DNA from: Isoetes taiwanensis
Taxonomy: Eukaryota > Streptophyta > Lycopodiopsida > Isoetales > Isoetaceae
Direction: 5' to 3'
Assembly (NCBI GenBank): GCA_021234155.1
Contig: JAJEKV010000020.1
Coordinates: 4,140,563-4,204,562, forward strand
DNA: 64,000 nucleotides
A program made the translations under genes and the position numbers. A model generated the notes under the pieces. That model saw only the letters and a list, made by a program, of their open reading frames with translations, ran no database searches and was not told where the DNA came from. Positions 46,142 through 57,415 of the stretch are shown here, piece after piece; position 1 is the first letter of the stretch; each line of letters opens with the position of its first letter.

Positions 46142-48928
46142 GCTCAATGGAGGAAGATGGATTGCTTATTGTTGCACCCGTGCAACGGGACGGTCTTTGC
46201 AGAGGGCATCATAACTGCAGTGGATCCATCTGATAGTGTCAATGATGAAAGGCCGGGCGATGATCATCTTGGTGTTGGCATTGGGAAGCTTCTTATCCAA
46301 GTTGATAAAATCATGTCCCAGGGGAGCTCTAGTGACTACATTGTGTGCTCTAGATTGTTGGAGTCTCAAACTCACATATTACACACAAGAATGGTGAGAA
46401 CCTAGAAGGCCCAACTGAAGTAGATACCCCAAGGCCCAGCCCAGGCAATGTGGAAGTTTTGGTGGTGGATGAGCATCCTTTGATCACAAGGAAGGGATGC
46501 TACATTTTTCATAAAAGGCTGCCAAGGGTGCCCAAGAGGGCTAGAAGTGACAGATATTTACAAAGGATGGGAAGCATGGCAGCAACCAAAGAAAACATAG
46601 AAGCAATTCGGGGACAAGAGTGTTGCACTCTAGATTGCACAGTCCAGTATAGTGTGGATGACTTGTGGAGATAAGGTCCCAATACATTGGACAGCTTCAG
46701 AAAGACAGGATTAATTTCATCTACTCCTTATATAGAAATTCCTGCTATGATGAAAACACAAGAATATTACTTTATCAATTGAGGGGCCTGAAGGTATGTA
46801 TGAAAGCATTGAGATGGATTCTTGGCGTGAGCAAAACTTCACTTTACAGATACTGGAAGCAGGTCAGAAAAGGGCATAAGTTGTTCCAGCATGGCAATGC
46901 ACTGACTTTGAAACCTAGAGCAAACACTTTGAAGGCCATTGCAGTCTTCGAGAGCTTTGTGAGATACATGTCTCAATCTATGCCGCATAAGTTGAAGATG
47001 AACGAGCACGGTGTACGAGTGGTTCAAAGGGTATTGCCACAACATTACATCCAGAAAGAGTGTCTGAAAGAGGTCAACTCCATTCTAGAAACTACTGGAG
47101 GTCGGCCTCTTTCTCAATCACATTTCAGCAAGTTATGAAAAAGTCACTTCTCAGATGTGTGTGTCTTGCAACACATGTCATTCTCAAAGTGTAACACTTG
47201 CATTCAATTGAAGGATACACTTGCATCAACTGCAATAGAGAAAGAAAGAATGGCAATCAGGGAGCAATTTGCAGATCACCAAAGGGACCAAATATCATGT
47301 CGACAGCTGTATTGGCAGTGGAGAACATTTTTCGAGATGCAGCTTGACAGATTTTTGTGTATAATTCATGATAAGATGGACCAACACAAGACTTTCTTGC
47401 CAAAGCTAGATCCTTTGCCCAAGCATTGTCAAAACACCTTTCAGATGAAGGTAAGTCTAGCGGGTGTCTTGAGACATGGGCATGGAACTGGCACCTATGG
47501 TCATTTTGTGCTTGATCTATGGAGGGATGATCCAAATTTCCATGTGAGTTCTATTTTCAAGTGCTTGAGAACACTAGAGAGAGGATCAATAGAAGGAAGG
47601 AGGTATTCTCCATCAGCACCATTTTTGAGGCTTTGATGGATGATCAACCGCTCTGTTACCAACGGCAAATAAAGGAGCTCACATCCAAGGTGTCGAAAGA
47701 AATAAGGACTTGAGATGACTTCCCCTTACTTGAAAAACAACTATCAGAAGAGCTATGTGTTCAATTGGACAACTGTTGGAAAGAAAACAAGAATAGATGG
47801 ATGTTTGGGGCAATGTCATACTTGACAGCAGTGGGAGTATTCAAGATTGTGAAGGTGGGGTTCATGATGGTTGGGCATACGCATGATGATATAGATGCAT
47901 TCTTTTGGACTTTCTCTACCAAGCTCAAGAGAGCAAACATGACTAGTCTCCAGGAACTAATGGATGAATTTGAGAGCTGCATGACCCCAATGCAATGGCT
48001 TTCTTGATGGATGAGGTTGCAGATTGGAAGTCATTTGTCGAGGGATACTTGCTAGATGGTAAGGATTAGTTGACAGGACACATAAAGCCACTTCAATTCA
48101 AGTTTTGGGTTAGGGATGGAATACCAATCATGCAATATAAGTGGAGACCAGGTGTAAGTTGTGATGCCTATACAAGAAATTGAGTTGTGGCAAAGGGGGG
48201 CTACAAGTGAGGTTCTTATTCATAGAGGGCAGCCAAAACCACTTCCTCCCTTCAAGACTGTTAAAGACTCTAGCTAACTAGTGAAGGGCATCAAGGATTA
48301 TATAACGCACTGGGATGATGTTCGAAATGGAAAGCACACCTCCACCCTGAAGAAAAATCACATGGACTCCCTAATCAATTATTAGAAGAAAGTTATAACA
48401 TGCTTAGAAACAGAACAACCATGGGGGAGAGAGCTGAGAGACGGGTTCTTACGAGTCGGATGGGAGGGTTCTCATGGAGCAAGCACATCTAAGAAACTTG
48501 ACTTGGGTCCTAACAATGGCTCCAACTGGTTTGTGGAAAGCAAGGCCTCACAGCCGAAGTGGTTTGAACTTCCTGATTGGGATCATTTTGAGGACATCAA
48601 GGAAGGATACTTTGTGCTAGTAAGGTCTGACGATGAGGATTGTCCAATATGACTAGGGGTGGCACTCTCTGATGTTACCACCACCATGGCTGATGGAGAG
48701 GAGTTGCGTCCTGGATTCCAAATTCAATATTGGGAGCCCATTGGAAGACACAAGAAGGGCAACTTGAAGGAGCAATACACCGATTGTTGGGAGAAGAAGT
48801 GGAGGGCAAATCTTGATGATCCTCAAAGGAGGGAATTGGTGGAATGTGTGGTATGGTCACATCCAACTTGTCACATTTCAAAGGACGACACACGAAGTTC
48901 CCAAAAAGAGAGATGGACAAAGCCATGA
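46142..48928 (+). pseudogene. T1 gene B: DUF7869-type putative transposase, homologue of the T2 gene
   Basis: Motifs follow the T2 copy in order: HPCNGTVFAEGIITAVDP and VNDERPGDDHLGV (46.2 kb); ECCTLDC (46.6); INFIYSLY, VCMKALRWILGVS and MSQSMPHKLKMNEHG (46.7-47.0); CxxC unit FSKCNTCIQLKD (47.18); FLCIIHDKMDQHKTFLPKL (47.35); YGHFVLDLWRDDPNFH (47.5); LDNCWKENKNRWMFGAMSYL (47.77); VGHTHDDIDAFF (47.87); VADWKSFVEGYL-like and TDCWEKKW near the C-terminus. The likely RNase H-fold acidic residues (IHDKMD, LDNC, HTHDD) are all present. Stops and frame shifts occur near 46,400, 46,673, 47,140, 47,636 and in 48.0-48.65 kb; some may be introns. It ends about 210 bases before the right TIR. Confidence 0.68.
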
Positions 48929-49137
48929 GCACCCCCTATGCTATAGCACTGTATGAGGCTAGATAATATTGAGAAGCTTGAAAACTTTCACAACTCGTGG
49001 TTTGTAAAGTTTATGAGGAAAACAAGTGACCTAGTTCTTGGTGTGTGATGTGTAATTCTATTCAAGCATTCAATTCAATTTATTTATTTTTTTAGCATGA
49101 GTTCCATTTTCAGTCTGAGTTCCAAACGTCGAGATCT

Positions 49138-49161
49138 GACCCACTTTAATTAAATGCGACT
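49138..49161 (-). repeat. T1 right terminal inverted repeat
   Basis: A 24-bp exact inverted copy of 4728-4751, about 210 bases after the end of the DUF7869-type gene. Confidence 0.75.
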
Positions 49162-50731
49162 TTCGTATACAAAGGGTTTTCTTGCTATACTAGGAAAGCA
49201 ATTGGCATATCCATATTACAATAGGTGAATCCCCGAATGGAAGGAATGCTCTAACATATATAAATAGCATTATAAGGAACCTTTCAAAGAGAAGAAAGAT
49301 TAATTGAAATCACTGGGTTGGATCCATGTACATAAAATCTAATATAGGCGTGCATAAATTTACATTATCACCAGAAAAATAAATAAAATGAATTTTGAAA
49401 AATGCAATGTTGTAGAAATTGTTATAAAGGTTGGCATACCATCTATTCCAATATCAAAGCATATGTTTGTGAATATGAGAGGGTTTAGACTTGATTATTC
49501 AGTTCAACAATATCTAGATCTTGATAGAAGAGGATCTCTTATGACCACAGCTAAGATCTGGCCACCTGCCTAACTGTTTACATAGCCAAAAATAGGCAAA
49601 AGGAGTCAGTAATGTCTTATGGGGTCAAATGAAGTGTCTGATTATATCAACAACAAACTTATGAAGGAACATGAATATTTTATGACGACCCGAGTTAGAT
49701 TTGAAATTTTCCCTTCCATCCACATTCGGGGAGCACCCCGCTGCTAGAATATGAATTGCTACTGATGAGAAGATGGAGAAAACGACAAGAAGACACACTC
49801 CGCTGGTGAATTTAAGTGTAGCTGGGTGGGGATGGAAGGTAATTTTATGTTTAAACCCCAATTTAAACTATCATTTTGCTATTACATGTGAAGCATCTCG
49901 TTCCACATGATGGTTATGTATGAGATGTTCCCTCTGCAGTTTATCACGTATTCCATTGATGTAGAAAAGAAAATCATAACACTGGAATGGAATGACAAAA
50001 GTTGTAGATATTTAAATAAGATATTCGAGCTGCTGAATGATATGACCAATTCATTAATTTGCTAAATTCGTGCAAATTTGAGAATTTTAAGGTAGCAAGC
50101 ATAACCCATTTTGATCAACATCAATCTTGTTGGAAATTAGAGTCAAATGTAATATCGAACTTAATTTAAAGGTCTAGCTAGTTGAATTTACACCTCAAAT
50201 TCAACCAACTTCTCAACAAAACTTAAGAGCCAATACTTTATAATAAAATGTTTTCACCATTGAACTATAATGCAATTTAAACACTGTTCATTTAGGAATG
50301 AAGTAATTATTGTAGCTCGGGACTTCTACCAGGAATCAATTTAATAGATGTATTAGATCAATGCGTTCCTCCTGAACCTCTGCAATTCAATCTGAGTACA
50401 TGTATATACATCTTCTGTTTAAATCGGGAGGCCTTCGACGCTTTTGCCATCGAATCATGCCGCCTTAGCTAGTTTCTAAGTTCATAGCAATTTTTCGCTC
50501 CAAAAACTTCATATAATGTTTTGACACCTCACCATTTACTAGATAACATTTAACCATAGGTTGGTCCCTTCATAAACAAGTCCCAACCATAGCACTATAG
50601 ATCCTTATGATCTATATAATATATGATAGCATATACCTCTTCAAAAATGTAATGCTCCTGCACATTTGATCTGAAGAAGACATTCTTATGATTATATGAT
50701 GATATTTCAACATTCCTCCTTCATCATATAA
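49162..50731. other. Intergenic, no gene seen
   Basis: AT-rich single-copy-looking DNA. One open frame (49,388-49,573) has no supporting signal. I see no repeat structure or RNA gene. Confidence 0.6.
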
Positions 50732-50734
50732 TTA

Positions 50735-51400
50735 AAAAATATTCAGATCTTCTCTGTGCTGAATGAACTTGCTTTCAGTGAGAGCCTTTGTAAAAATGTC
50801 AGCAACTTGTCTAGCAGTGTTCATATAAGCCATTTGAATATAATTCTTGCTAGCGAAATCTCTGATAAAATGAATATTCAATTCTATATATTCTGTCCTC
50901 TCATGATCCACTGGATTCTTAACAATAGCAATGCAACTTTGATTATCTGTCCAGATTTTAGTAGGCTCTGCTTGTGAATAGTTTAGCTCTTCTAATAATC
51001 TTCTCAACCAGGTTACTTCTTTTGCAACTAATGATGAGGCAGCATATTCTGCTTCTACTGTTGACGCACTTTGTCTCTTACTTCTCCAAGTTACAACACC
51101 TCCACCTAAAAAGATAGCATATCCTAAAGTAGATTTTCTACAACCTAAGTCTCCATCCCAGTCAGCATCACTGAATGCTTGTAAAACTAAATCCTCTGAA
51201 TTGTACATAATACCATGTTCTTGAGTTTTCTTTAGATATCTCAAAACTCATTTTCCAGCTAACCAATGCTCTTTAGTGGAATTATGACATCTTCTGCTTA
51301 ATATGTTTACCACATAGGATATGTCTGGTCTAGTATTGTTGGACAAATATAATAAACAACCAATCAAGGCCCTATATGGCACATTGTCCATATGCATAAC
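50735..51400 (-). mobile_element. Ty1/copia 3' polymerase fragment (RT end and RNase H)
   Basis: The minus strand codes VPYRALIGCLLYLSNNTRPD and VVNILSR (the RT/connection end), then WLAGK-stop-VLRYLKKT. RNase H follows, with FSDADWDGDLGCRKST, TWRSKRQ, TVEAEYAA, IWTDNQSCIAI, HIFIRD-like HFIRDF and TKAL. The single stop replaces the usual basic residue (TGA where CGA is typical), a likely CpG transition. No LTR seen nearby. The 5' part is replaced by PPR sequence. Confidence 0.88.
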
Positions 51401-51805
51401 TACAATCATGGGATTCCATGATACCAAATCCCGCTCAGGCATTTGACTAAATAACGCATAGGCATCACCTACTTTTTGTAATTTAAGATAGTTCGCAAGC
51501 ATGATATTCAATGAGAATATATTCATATTAGATATTTTAGCAAATAGTATGCAAGCATCATCCACAACCCCACAGCCATCATACATCAGCATCAGATGAT
51601 TCTCTAGATACTTGTTGCCCATGGATTTGCTTGTAATGTTATGGGCATGGATATGCTTCCCTAATGAAAGAGATTTACATCTTTCTAGCAGAGAACTGCA
51701 TGTGCCAGGGTCAACCCAGGTTCCTCCAGCTGATTCGTGAAAATCAAATACATAATCCTTTTTACAAGTATACGATCTTAAGATACTGAGAATCTCCAGA
51801 CTCAT
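51395..51805 (-). pseudogene. PPR (PLS-type) gene fragment fused in frame to copia
   Basis: Pentatricopeptide-repeat proteins bind organelle RNA. Residues about 30-135 carry the typical plant PLS pattern: CSSLLERCKSLSLGKHIHAH, YLENHLMLMYDGCGVVDDA, NIFSLNIMLANYLKL, and ALFSQMPERDLVSWNPMI. The frame runs without a stop into copia RT at about residue 136 (VV then MHMDNVPYRALIG). So a gene fragment of three or so repeats is joined to a retrotransposon. The rest of the PPR gene is absent. Confidence 0.8.
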
Positions 51806-52352
51806 TACTGGTGTGGAATATCAGATGTTCGAAGGGAAACAAGATTAAAAAATAAAGAGAATGTAGAATGTCATTTGTGACATGGTTATCTGCCACAGAG
51901 CTTAGACGATCCACCAAAAATGGCAAGGTGCTTGTAGCAATTGACATATCGTTCATATATTGTCAAAACTCGGCATCAATTTCATAGCCTTGAAAGAAAT
52001 ATATTTAAGGTAAATGACACAAACGAATAAAGATATCAAAAGTATTATTGTCAGTAATGTTCTTCACTATATGAGTTATATGATGCCCAAAGATGACACG
52101 GCGCCTCAGCTTTTGAGACACCGTTTTAGATGTATGTAAGAAAATCGGACATCATTGTACTGAATCACATTACACTACGCTAACCACTTGCTGTATTTAA
52201 GCCTGCTGTAAAAGAAAGGAACAAGTCCATGCAAGATGATGACAAAGGAACAACGATACTAGTATTCAAACATATTATGGAATGGCAAAGAAGCCTCCAC
52301 TATTTGCCCCTTTCCTTTCACTAAATGAGATAGCCATCGCATTGAGATCACA

Positions 52353-52817
52353 TTGACAGCTAGCAAGGGTTGGCCTATTCGCAATTATGGAGCAGCCAAA
52401 AGGTTTTATAAAACCAGAGCACGAAAACCTAATGCACAATCTTCAAAAGAACTTGTAATAGGCTTAAACAAACATGTTAAGATGGATTATTATCTCAAAG
52501 CACAAGGCCTCACTATAAAAAACGCAGTTTGGGATGTCTATTTTAAAGCTTGGTGCAGTGACAATAACATGACAGATGATGCAGTGCAACAAATATTTGC
52601 AAGCTGTAAAGCAGGTAATGAGTATGATTTTCAGATCACGAATATGGGTTTTTTAGTGTGGCAACAACGAGAAGAAATTTATTTCAAAAAGCATAAGTAC
52701 AGAAGCGAATTACCTAAGAGATTCCACATGATAGATTGCAAGGACAAAGCAGCTTTATTTGACACTTGGGGTAGCTCACATGGAGAGAGATCGTTGGGCC
52801 AGCTGAAGACTGGCTGA
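52353..52817 (+). CDS. Unrecognised 154-codon ORF
   Basis: Open frame MTASKGWPIRNYGAAKRFYKT to a stop at 52,817, with a basic N-terminus (KTRARKPNAQ), WDVYFKAWCSDNN, VWQQREEIYFKKHKYR and HMIDCKDKAALFDTW. Soluble, no signal peptide, no known domain. It has no visible intron and no clear promoter, and a LINE remnant follows closely. It could be an exon or a transposon piece. The gap 51,806-52,352 shows nothing. Confidence 0.3.
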   Translation: MTASKGWPIRNYGAAKRFYKTRARKPNAQSSKELVIGLNKHVKMDYYLKAQGLTIKNAVWDVYFKAWCSDNNMTDDAVQQIFASCKAGNEYDFQITNMGFLVWQQREEIYFKKHKYRSELPKRFHMIDCKDKAALFDTWGSSHGERSLGQLKTG

Positions 52818-52949
52818 TCCATCTCAGCCCCGTTCAAGAGCTTCAGCTGTCGCGCTGTCCAGGGCGCGTTGCGGGGAGGAAAACAAGTAGCAGCTGATTA
52901 TAGCCCATGCGCTGAAGCAGCAACGGGCAAAAAAATAACTCTCAGTGAG

Positions 52950-55380
52950 TCACACATATCTCATTACCTAAACAACGACAGCTAGTAGGGTCTCCATATG
53001 GCCAGGCAGGATAGAAGAGAGCCCAAGATAGACAAGAAACCAGGGAAGACTTGCCGAAAGCACAAGAGTGTTGTAAAACCTGGCCTAGGCAGGAACTGAA
53101 AAATACAAGCCATTGGAAAGAAGATACATAGAAATTACAAGAAAAATGGAGAGAGCACAAACTAGGGAGCTGCAAAACAAGAAGATATGTCAAATCAAGT
53201 CACACCCAAGAGAGTTCTAGAGGGTGTTCAAGAAGAAGCAGAGGGGGACACAGATATCTGATAAAAATATATGGAGAGACCACCTGCATAAACTGTACCA
53301 CTCTAGAGTCGAAGGTATTCAGGCAACAAAAGGAAAAGTAGAGGAGGAATTCGCAGAAACAGAAGTAGGAAGAGCACTTTATAGATGGAGCAATAACAAA
53401 GCATCGAATCTACTGGGGTTCACCACAGATATATTTAAGAAAGCGGAAGAACTCGTGGCAGTAGTAACAAAGATATTCAATGTCGCGCTAGAAGGAGGAC
53501 TACCAGAAAGTTGGCAATGCAACAAGGTCATACCACTCCTAAAGGGGAGAGATCCTTTGAACCCAAGAAATTATAGAACAATTATGATCAGCAGTGGGAT
53601 GGCAAAGCGGTATAGTCAAGCAGTCGAAATCCGAATGACAAAATGGGCAGAAGGTAATCATAAACAGGCAACTAAACAGATAGGATTTGGACCTAATCAT
53701 TCTACAGTGGATCATCTGGTAACTTTGAGAGTCCTAATAGAGAGAACAAAGTGAAGGGGTAAAACACTATACTGCTGCTTTGTGGATTTTAAGAAGGCAT
53801 TCGACACAGTTCCAACAGAAAACTTACTGAGATTGAAACAGCTAGAGCTTCTACATGATCTGATGATGGTTGTGGCCAGGCTATATGAAAGAGTGGAAGC
53901 TAAAATGAGGAAAGAATAGGAGGGGGTTGTTTGTGATATACGGGTGAAACAGGCCCACTATCAACGAAGATATTTGGCCTATATATAGACGCCATAGGAG
54001 AATTTATCAGAAATAAAGGGGGAGATCGACACGCATCCCAGTTGTGGGAGAACAGGGTGCCAAACATGTTGTATGCAAATGTTCTAATCTTGATGACAAT
54101 AGAAAATAAGGATCTAGATCACATGCTAACTATATTGGGGGTATTCTGCGACAAAACTGGGCTAACAATAAACCTAGAAAAAACAAAGATCGTTAGTTTT
54201 GGAAAAGCTTGCCAAAAAGAAGAGGTAGTCAAGTACTTGGGAGAAATAGTGGAGAGGGTGCAGGAGTACAAGTATTTAGGGTACAAGACAGGGGCAAAGA
54301 GGACATGGAAACAGGGTTTGGAAGAAAGATGGCAAATAGCTATAAAAAAACTACTATGGAATGCAGTATGTGTGGAGCATGTCATAACGGACTGTGGGAT
54401 AAAAACACAGATGTTTAAGATGAGGGTATCACCAGCGATGCTGTATGGGGTGGAAGCATGGGGCTGCAGTACCTCCGTGGGGGCTGGCTCAAAGCCGAGA
54501 AACTGATAAAGCATTTTCAATGTAAGGAACTCGGGGTAAAAACCTAGACACCAGTGTCAATAATGTTCTTTGAGACAGGTACAAACTGGAAGGGGGGCTG
54601 GATATCAGATTTGGAGGAATGGGCAGGAAAAACGGGGTGCAATTTATGGACAGAGATTGACAATCGAGATATTATAGGGGAAATTACAATTGAGAGAGAT
54701 ATGCAACCGGACATCAAACTGAAATTATACAGGGAGAACATGAACCCGGAGGAAAGTATAGGACAACCTCTATATACCGATTGTAATCAATCAAAGCGGA
54801 CAAGGATAGTATTGTGTAGATTCGGAATGAGTGATCATAAATTCTCGATCGAAATAGGGCGATGGAAAAGACCCGGATACCAAGAACGAGATAGGATATG
54901 CAAACTTTGTACGGGGAATGAAATCAAGGATGAGCAACATGTGCGGAGCAGGGTGCCTGCATAGAAATGTGAACATATAATTGGGGATGCTCGTGGGACA
55001 AGGAACGGAAATCTGATTGGGCCACATGGGAAGACATCGGTGATAGAAGAAATCTTGGCGGACCATGAACTTAAATACAAAGAGCACAATCGGATCAATC
55101 ATAGGACTGATGACATACCCCATGGGAGGAATCGTAACAACAAACCCATTTGGGTAAAGAGAGGAGATGGAGGCGGCTTTTTCTCCCCCACTCACACTAT
55201 GAGGGGTGGGTTTTGGCCACCTCCTCAAATCTGAGAGACAAGTTTTTGCGGTCGCCCGTGAAATATATTAATACTCAATTTAGGGCATTGAAGGCGTGCT
55301 CACACCTTTGTAACTAAAAGTCATAGGATTCCAGTAGTCGTAATGGCGTTAAAATTCAATTCAATTCAATTCAATTCGGT
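52950..55380 (+). mobile_element. LINE (non-LTR) retrotransposon, 5'-truncated and decayed
   Basis: The reverse transcriptase runs from 53.22 to 54.5 kb: NNKASNLLGFTTDIFKKA, GGLPESWQCNKVIPLLKG, NPRNYRTIMI, IGFGPNHSTVDHLVTLR, a TGA stop, CCFVDFKKAFDTVP, then LYANVLILM where the YADD catalytic box should be (both Asp lost), GLTINLEKTKIVSFG and YKYLGY. The C-terminal CKLC...DEQH (54.9 kb) is the usual LINE zinc-finger end. The 3' end is a short tandem AATTC tract (55,352-55,377) instead of poly-A. No endonuclease domain is left. Inactive. Confidence 0.85.
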
Positions 55381-57150
55381 TTGTTTACGCTATTAATTGA
55401 CTTGGAGTTGAAAGCGATTCCGGATGCAAAGTGAGTGCGGTGGGCGATGATTCGATGGGCGAGGTTAAGGCATGGATGCTTGGCAATGGTTCTAACCAGG
55501 TTGAAATTAGGTTGGAGGACGATTTATTTATCGATTGTGCCCGGAACCGTGCGAGAAGTTTTTAGAGCACTTCAGGAGGGTACCATGAGATGGTCAAGAT
55601 TGTAAATATACTTGGAGCGATCTGAATCAGCAATTTATTTGTTATAAATTTATAAAGTTAATCATATCAACTTATAAATTTTTGAAGAGCTATAGTCTAT
55701 GTGTGCAGGTATTTCAGTTATCAACTCCTTCTTGATAGAAATGTGCTTTTAGCATCTTCTAGCCTTTGACTATCATTCTTGCTCTGCTCTTTGCTTTAAG
55801 ACATTTAAAGTAAAGCAAACCAAGATTCTAAACATTTGTTTACAATGTGGATGTCATCATTAGATTTTCTTTGCCACTGTAAAGCACCATTTACGAATGG
55901 GAAAGATCAGACTGCCTAGTAAGCGAGTTTTATTTTTTTATTTTTTAAACAGGCTTTCTGAACCCCATATACCAATTCCTAAAGTTTTAGCCTATCCACA
56001 TTGCACATTGGATCTTTAAATTTCTATATCTACCTAAAAAAACTAGGAAAATCTAAAACATTGTCTCTCGGGCCATGTTCTTAGTTCAACTTTTGAGCTT
56101 TTTCTTTCCGTCATCGTTATCATGAAGATACTGTAAGATTTAGAAGCAAACCTCAGCGCTTCACAATCCGCCAATAGCTAGTGAGACTCCACTTCAGCTT
56201 GGTAATTCTTCAGCTCGATAATTATTTCGTTTTCACCAATATTCCACATGCCTCATTTCTAAAAGAATGCTAAGACGAGAATAATAAGTCTGGAATTTAC
56301 AATCTGTATAGCAAATGTTTTAAAAAGGTATGTTCTAGTGCATTCCAATGGATTTTTGTGAACTCCATATCTTCTTCTCCACAGTTAGGGAACTGGAGCA
56401 ATACGCGGTTGTGTCTGCAGATGATTCTAAACATCATAGGTTTGCCATGAAATTTAGTCTTCCTATTATTCGTACAAGTATTTCTCATTTGCATGCTGGC
56501 TTTCATGACTCCAAAGTATTGCTTGGACAAGACATGCTGATCAACCATCTGATAACGAACCTAAATGATCTATCAAAAGCAAGCATGCAACTTTCAAAAA
56601 TGATATGTTGGATTCAATAAAAGGTTAATGGATGATTTTATTGTGTTATATATGCATTTATATATTCCAATGGTCATTTTATCTCTTCCTTAGAAGCATA
56701 CCCCGCAGGTATACAAGTATAGGGCCTTCACCTTCTCATATGTCCCTGCACTTATACATGGTTTATAGTTAGGGATTGTTTACCTCTTGCAGAAGAGTAT
56801 TTGGTGTACCATAATTGGTTCCTTTACCTGAACAATTGTTGTGGATAGGGCATGCTTTATCTTATAATGAGTTATACCTTAGATCATGTTGCTATAATTA
56901 GCATTTTTAGTGCTATTACCATTCTGCTGGCAATGTTCTCCCTTGGACAACATTTTCTATCAGTTGGTTCAAGTTATGTATTTTTTGTTCCTGTTGAGAG
57001 CTCTTTCTTCGATGATTTTCATCTCTTCGGGACAATTTTCTATCAGAGAATAAAGAACTGTCAACTGTTCTGGAATTGAGGCTTCTTATGTTCAAAGTGC
57101 CAATATGTAACCAACAACCAGTAATCTTACACAACTTGAGATGATACAGC
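55381..57150. other. Intergenic; no assigned gene
   Basis: Open frames on both strands around 56,297-56,620 overlap and neither has a recognisable domain. They could be an upstream part of the helicase fragment. No repeats of note. Confidence 0.4.
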
Positions 57151-57169
57151 TCCCCATAGGTTATTTAAC

Positions 57170-57415
57170 CTAGAGATTTTTAATGGCACTATTGGGTTTC
57201 TTAAAAGTGAAAGTAATGTGTACATGGCCTTCTCAAGAGCCGAGAAGTTTTTTTACATATTTGGCAATGCCCACCTTCTATCAGAAAAGAGCAAGTTGTG
57301 GAGAAAAGCATTCATGAATGAAAGTTTTTTGGCCACTACGCATCAAGAGCTTACTGTGTCTTTCAACCTTTATTGTTCAAGAATAAGATCGTCCACACCA
57401 ATATTAAAACCATAG
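57170..57415 (+). pseudogene. SF1 RNA-helicase C-terminal fragment (ZNFX1/UPF1-like)
   Basis: The frame reads GFLKSESNVYMAFSRAEKF and then FYIFGNAHLLSEKSKLWRK. This matches the conserved end of UPF1-like superfamily 1 helicases (IGFL..xNRvxVALSRAxxGxyIxGNxxxL...SxLWxx), most like ZNFX1 types. The motif VI Arg (SRA) is kept. The Walker A and B motifs are not found nearby, so only the last part is present. 57,416-59,036 holds no gene I can support. Confidence 0.55.

Larger units (their letters stand above)
4728..49161. mobile_element. T1: outer TIR DNA transposon, interrupted by LTR retrotransposon G1
   Basis: The ends are exact 24-bp inverted repeats (4728-4751 and 49138-49161; starting AGTCGCATTTAATT). 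Removing G1 and one copy of its target duplication leaves about 12.6 kb, and removing the gypsy LTR remnant as well leaves about 10.9 kb. Inside, a DGQHS-motif gene runs leftward and a DUF7869-type gene runs rightward, each ending about 160-210 bases from a terminus. Palindromes of the type CTCGACTCGCGAGTCGAG are scattered through the T1 parts (4.8, 5.5, 7.4, 9.1-9.6 and 43.9-45.2 kb), and I saw none inside G1. T2 has the same architecture and a related TIR core (CATTyAATTAAAkTGGG). No clean target-site duplication is left. The assignment as one element is strong inference. Confidence 0.7.

Noticed and set aside
4722-49166. A 4-bp target duplication for T1 (TCGA/TCGT)
   Set aside because: It needs different offsets at the two ends and matches only three of four bases.
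53760-54050. An intron in the LINE
   Set aside because: The conserved RT motifs continue with stops and shifts, which is decay. LINEs have no introns.
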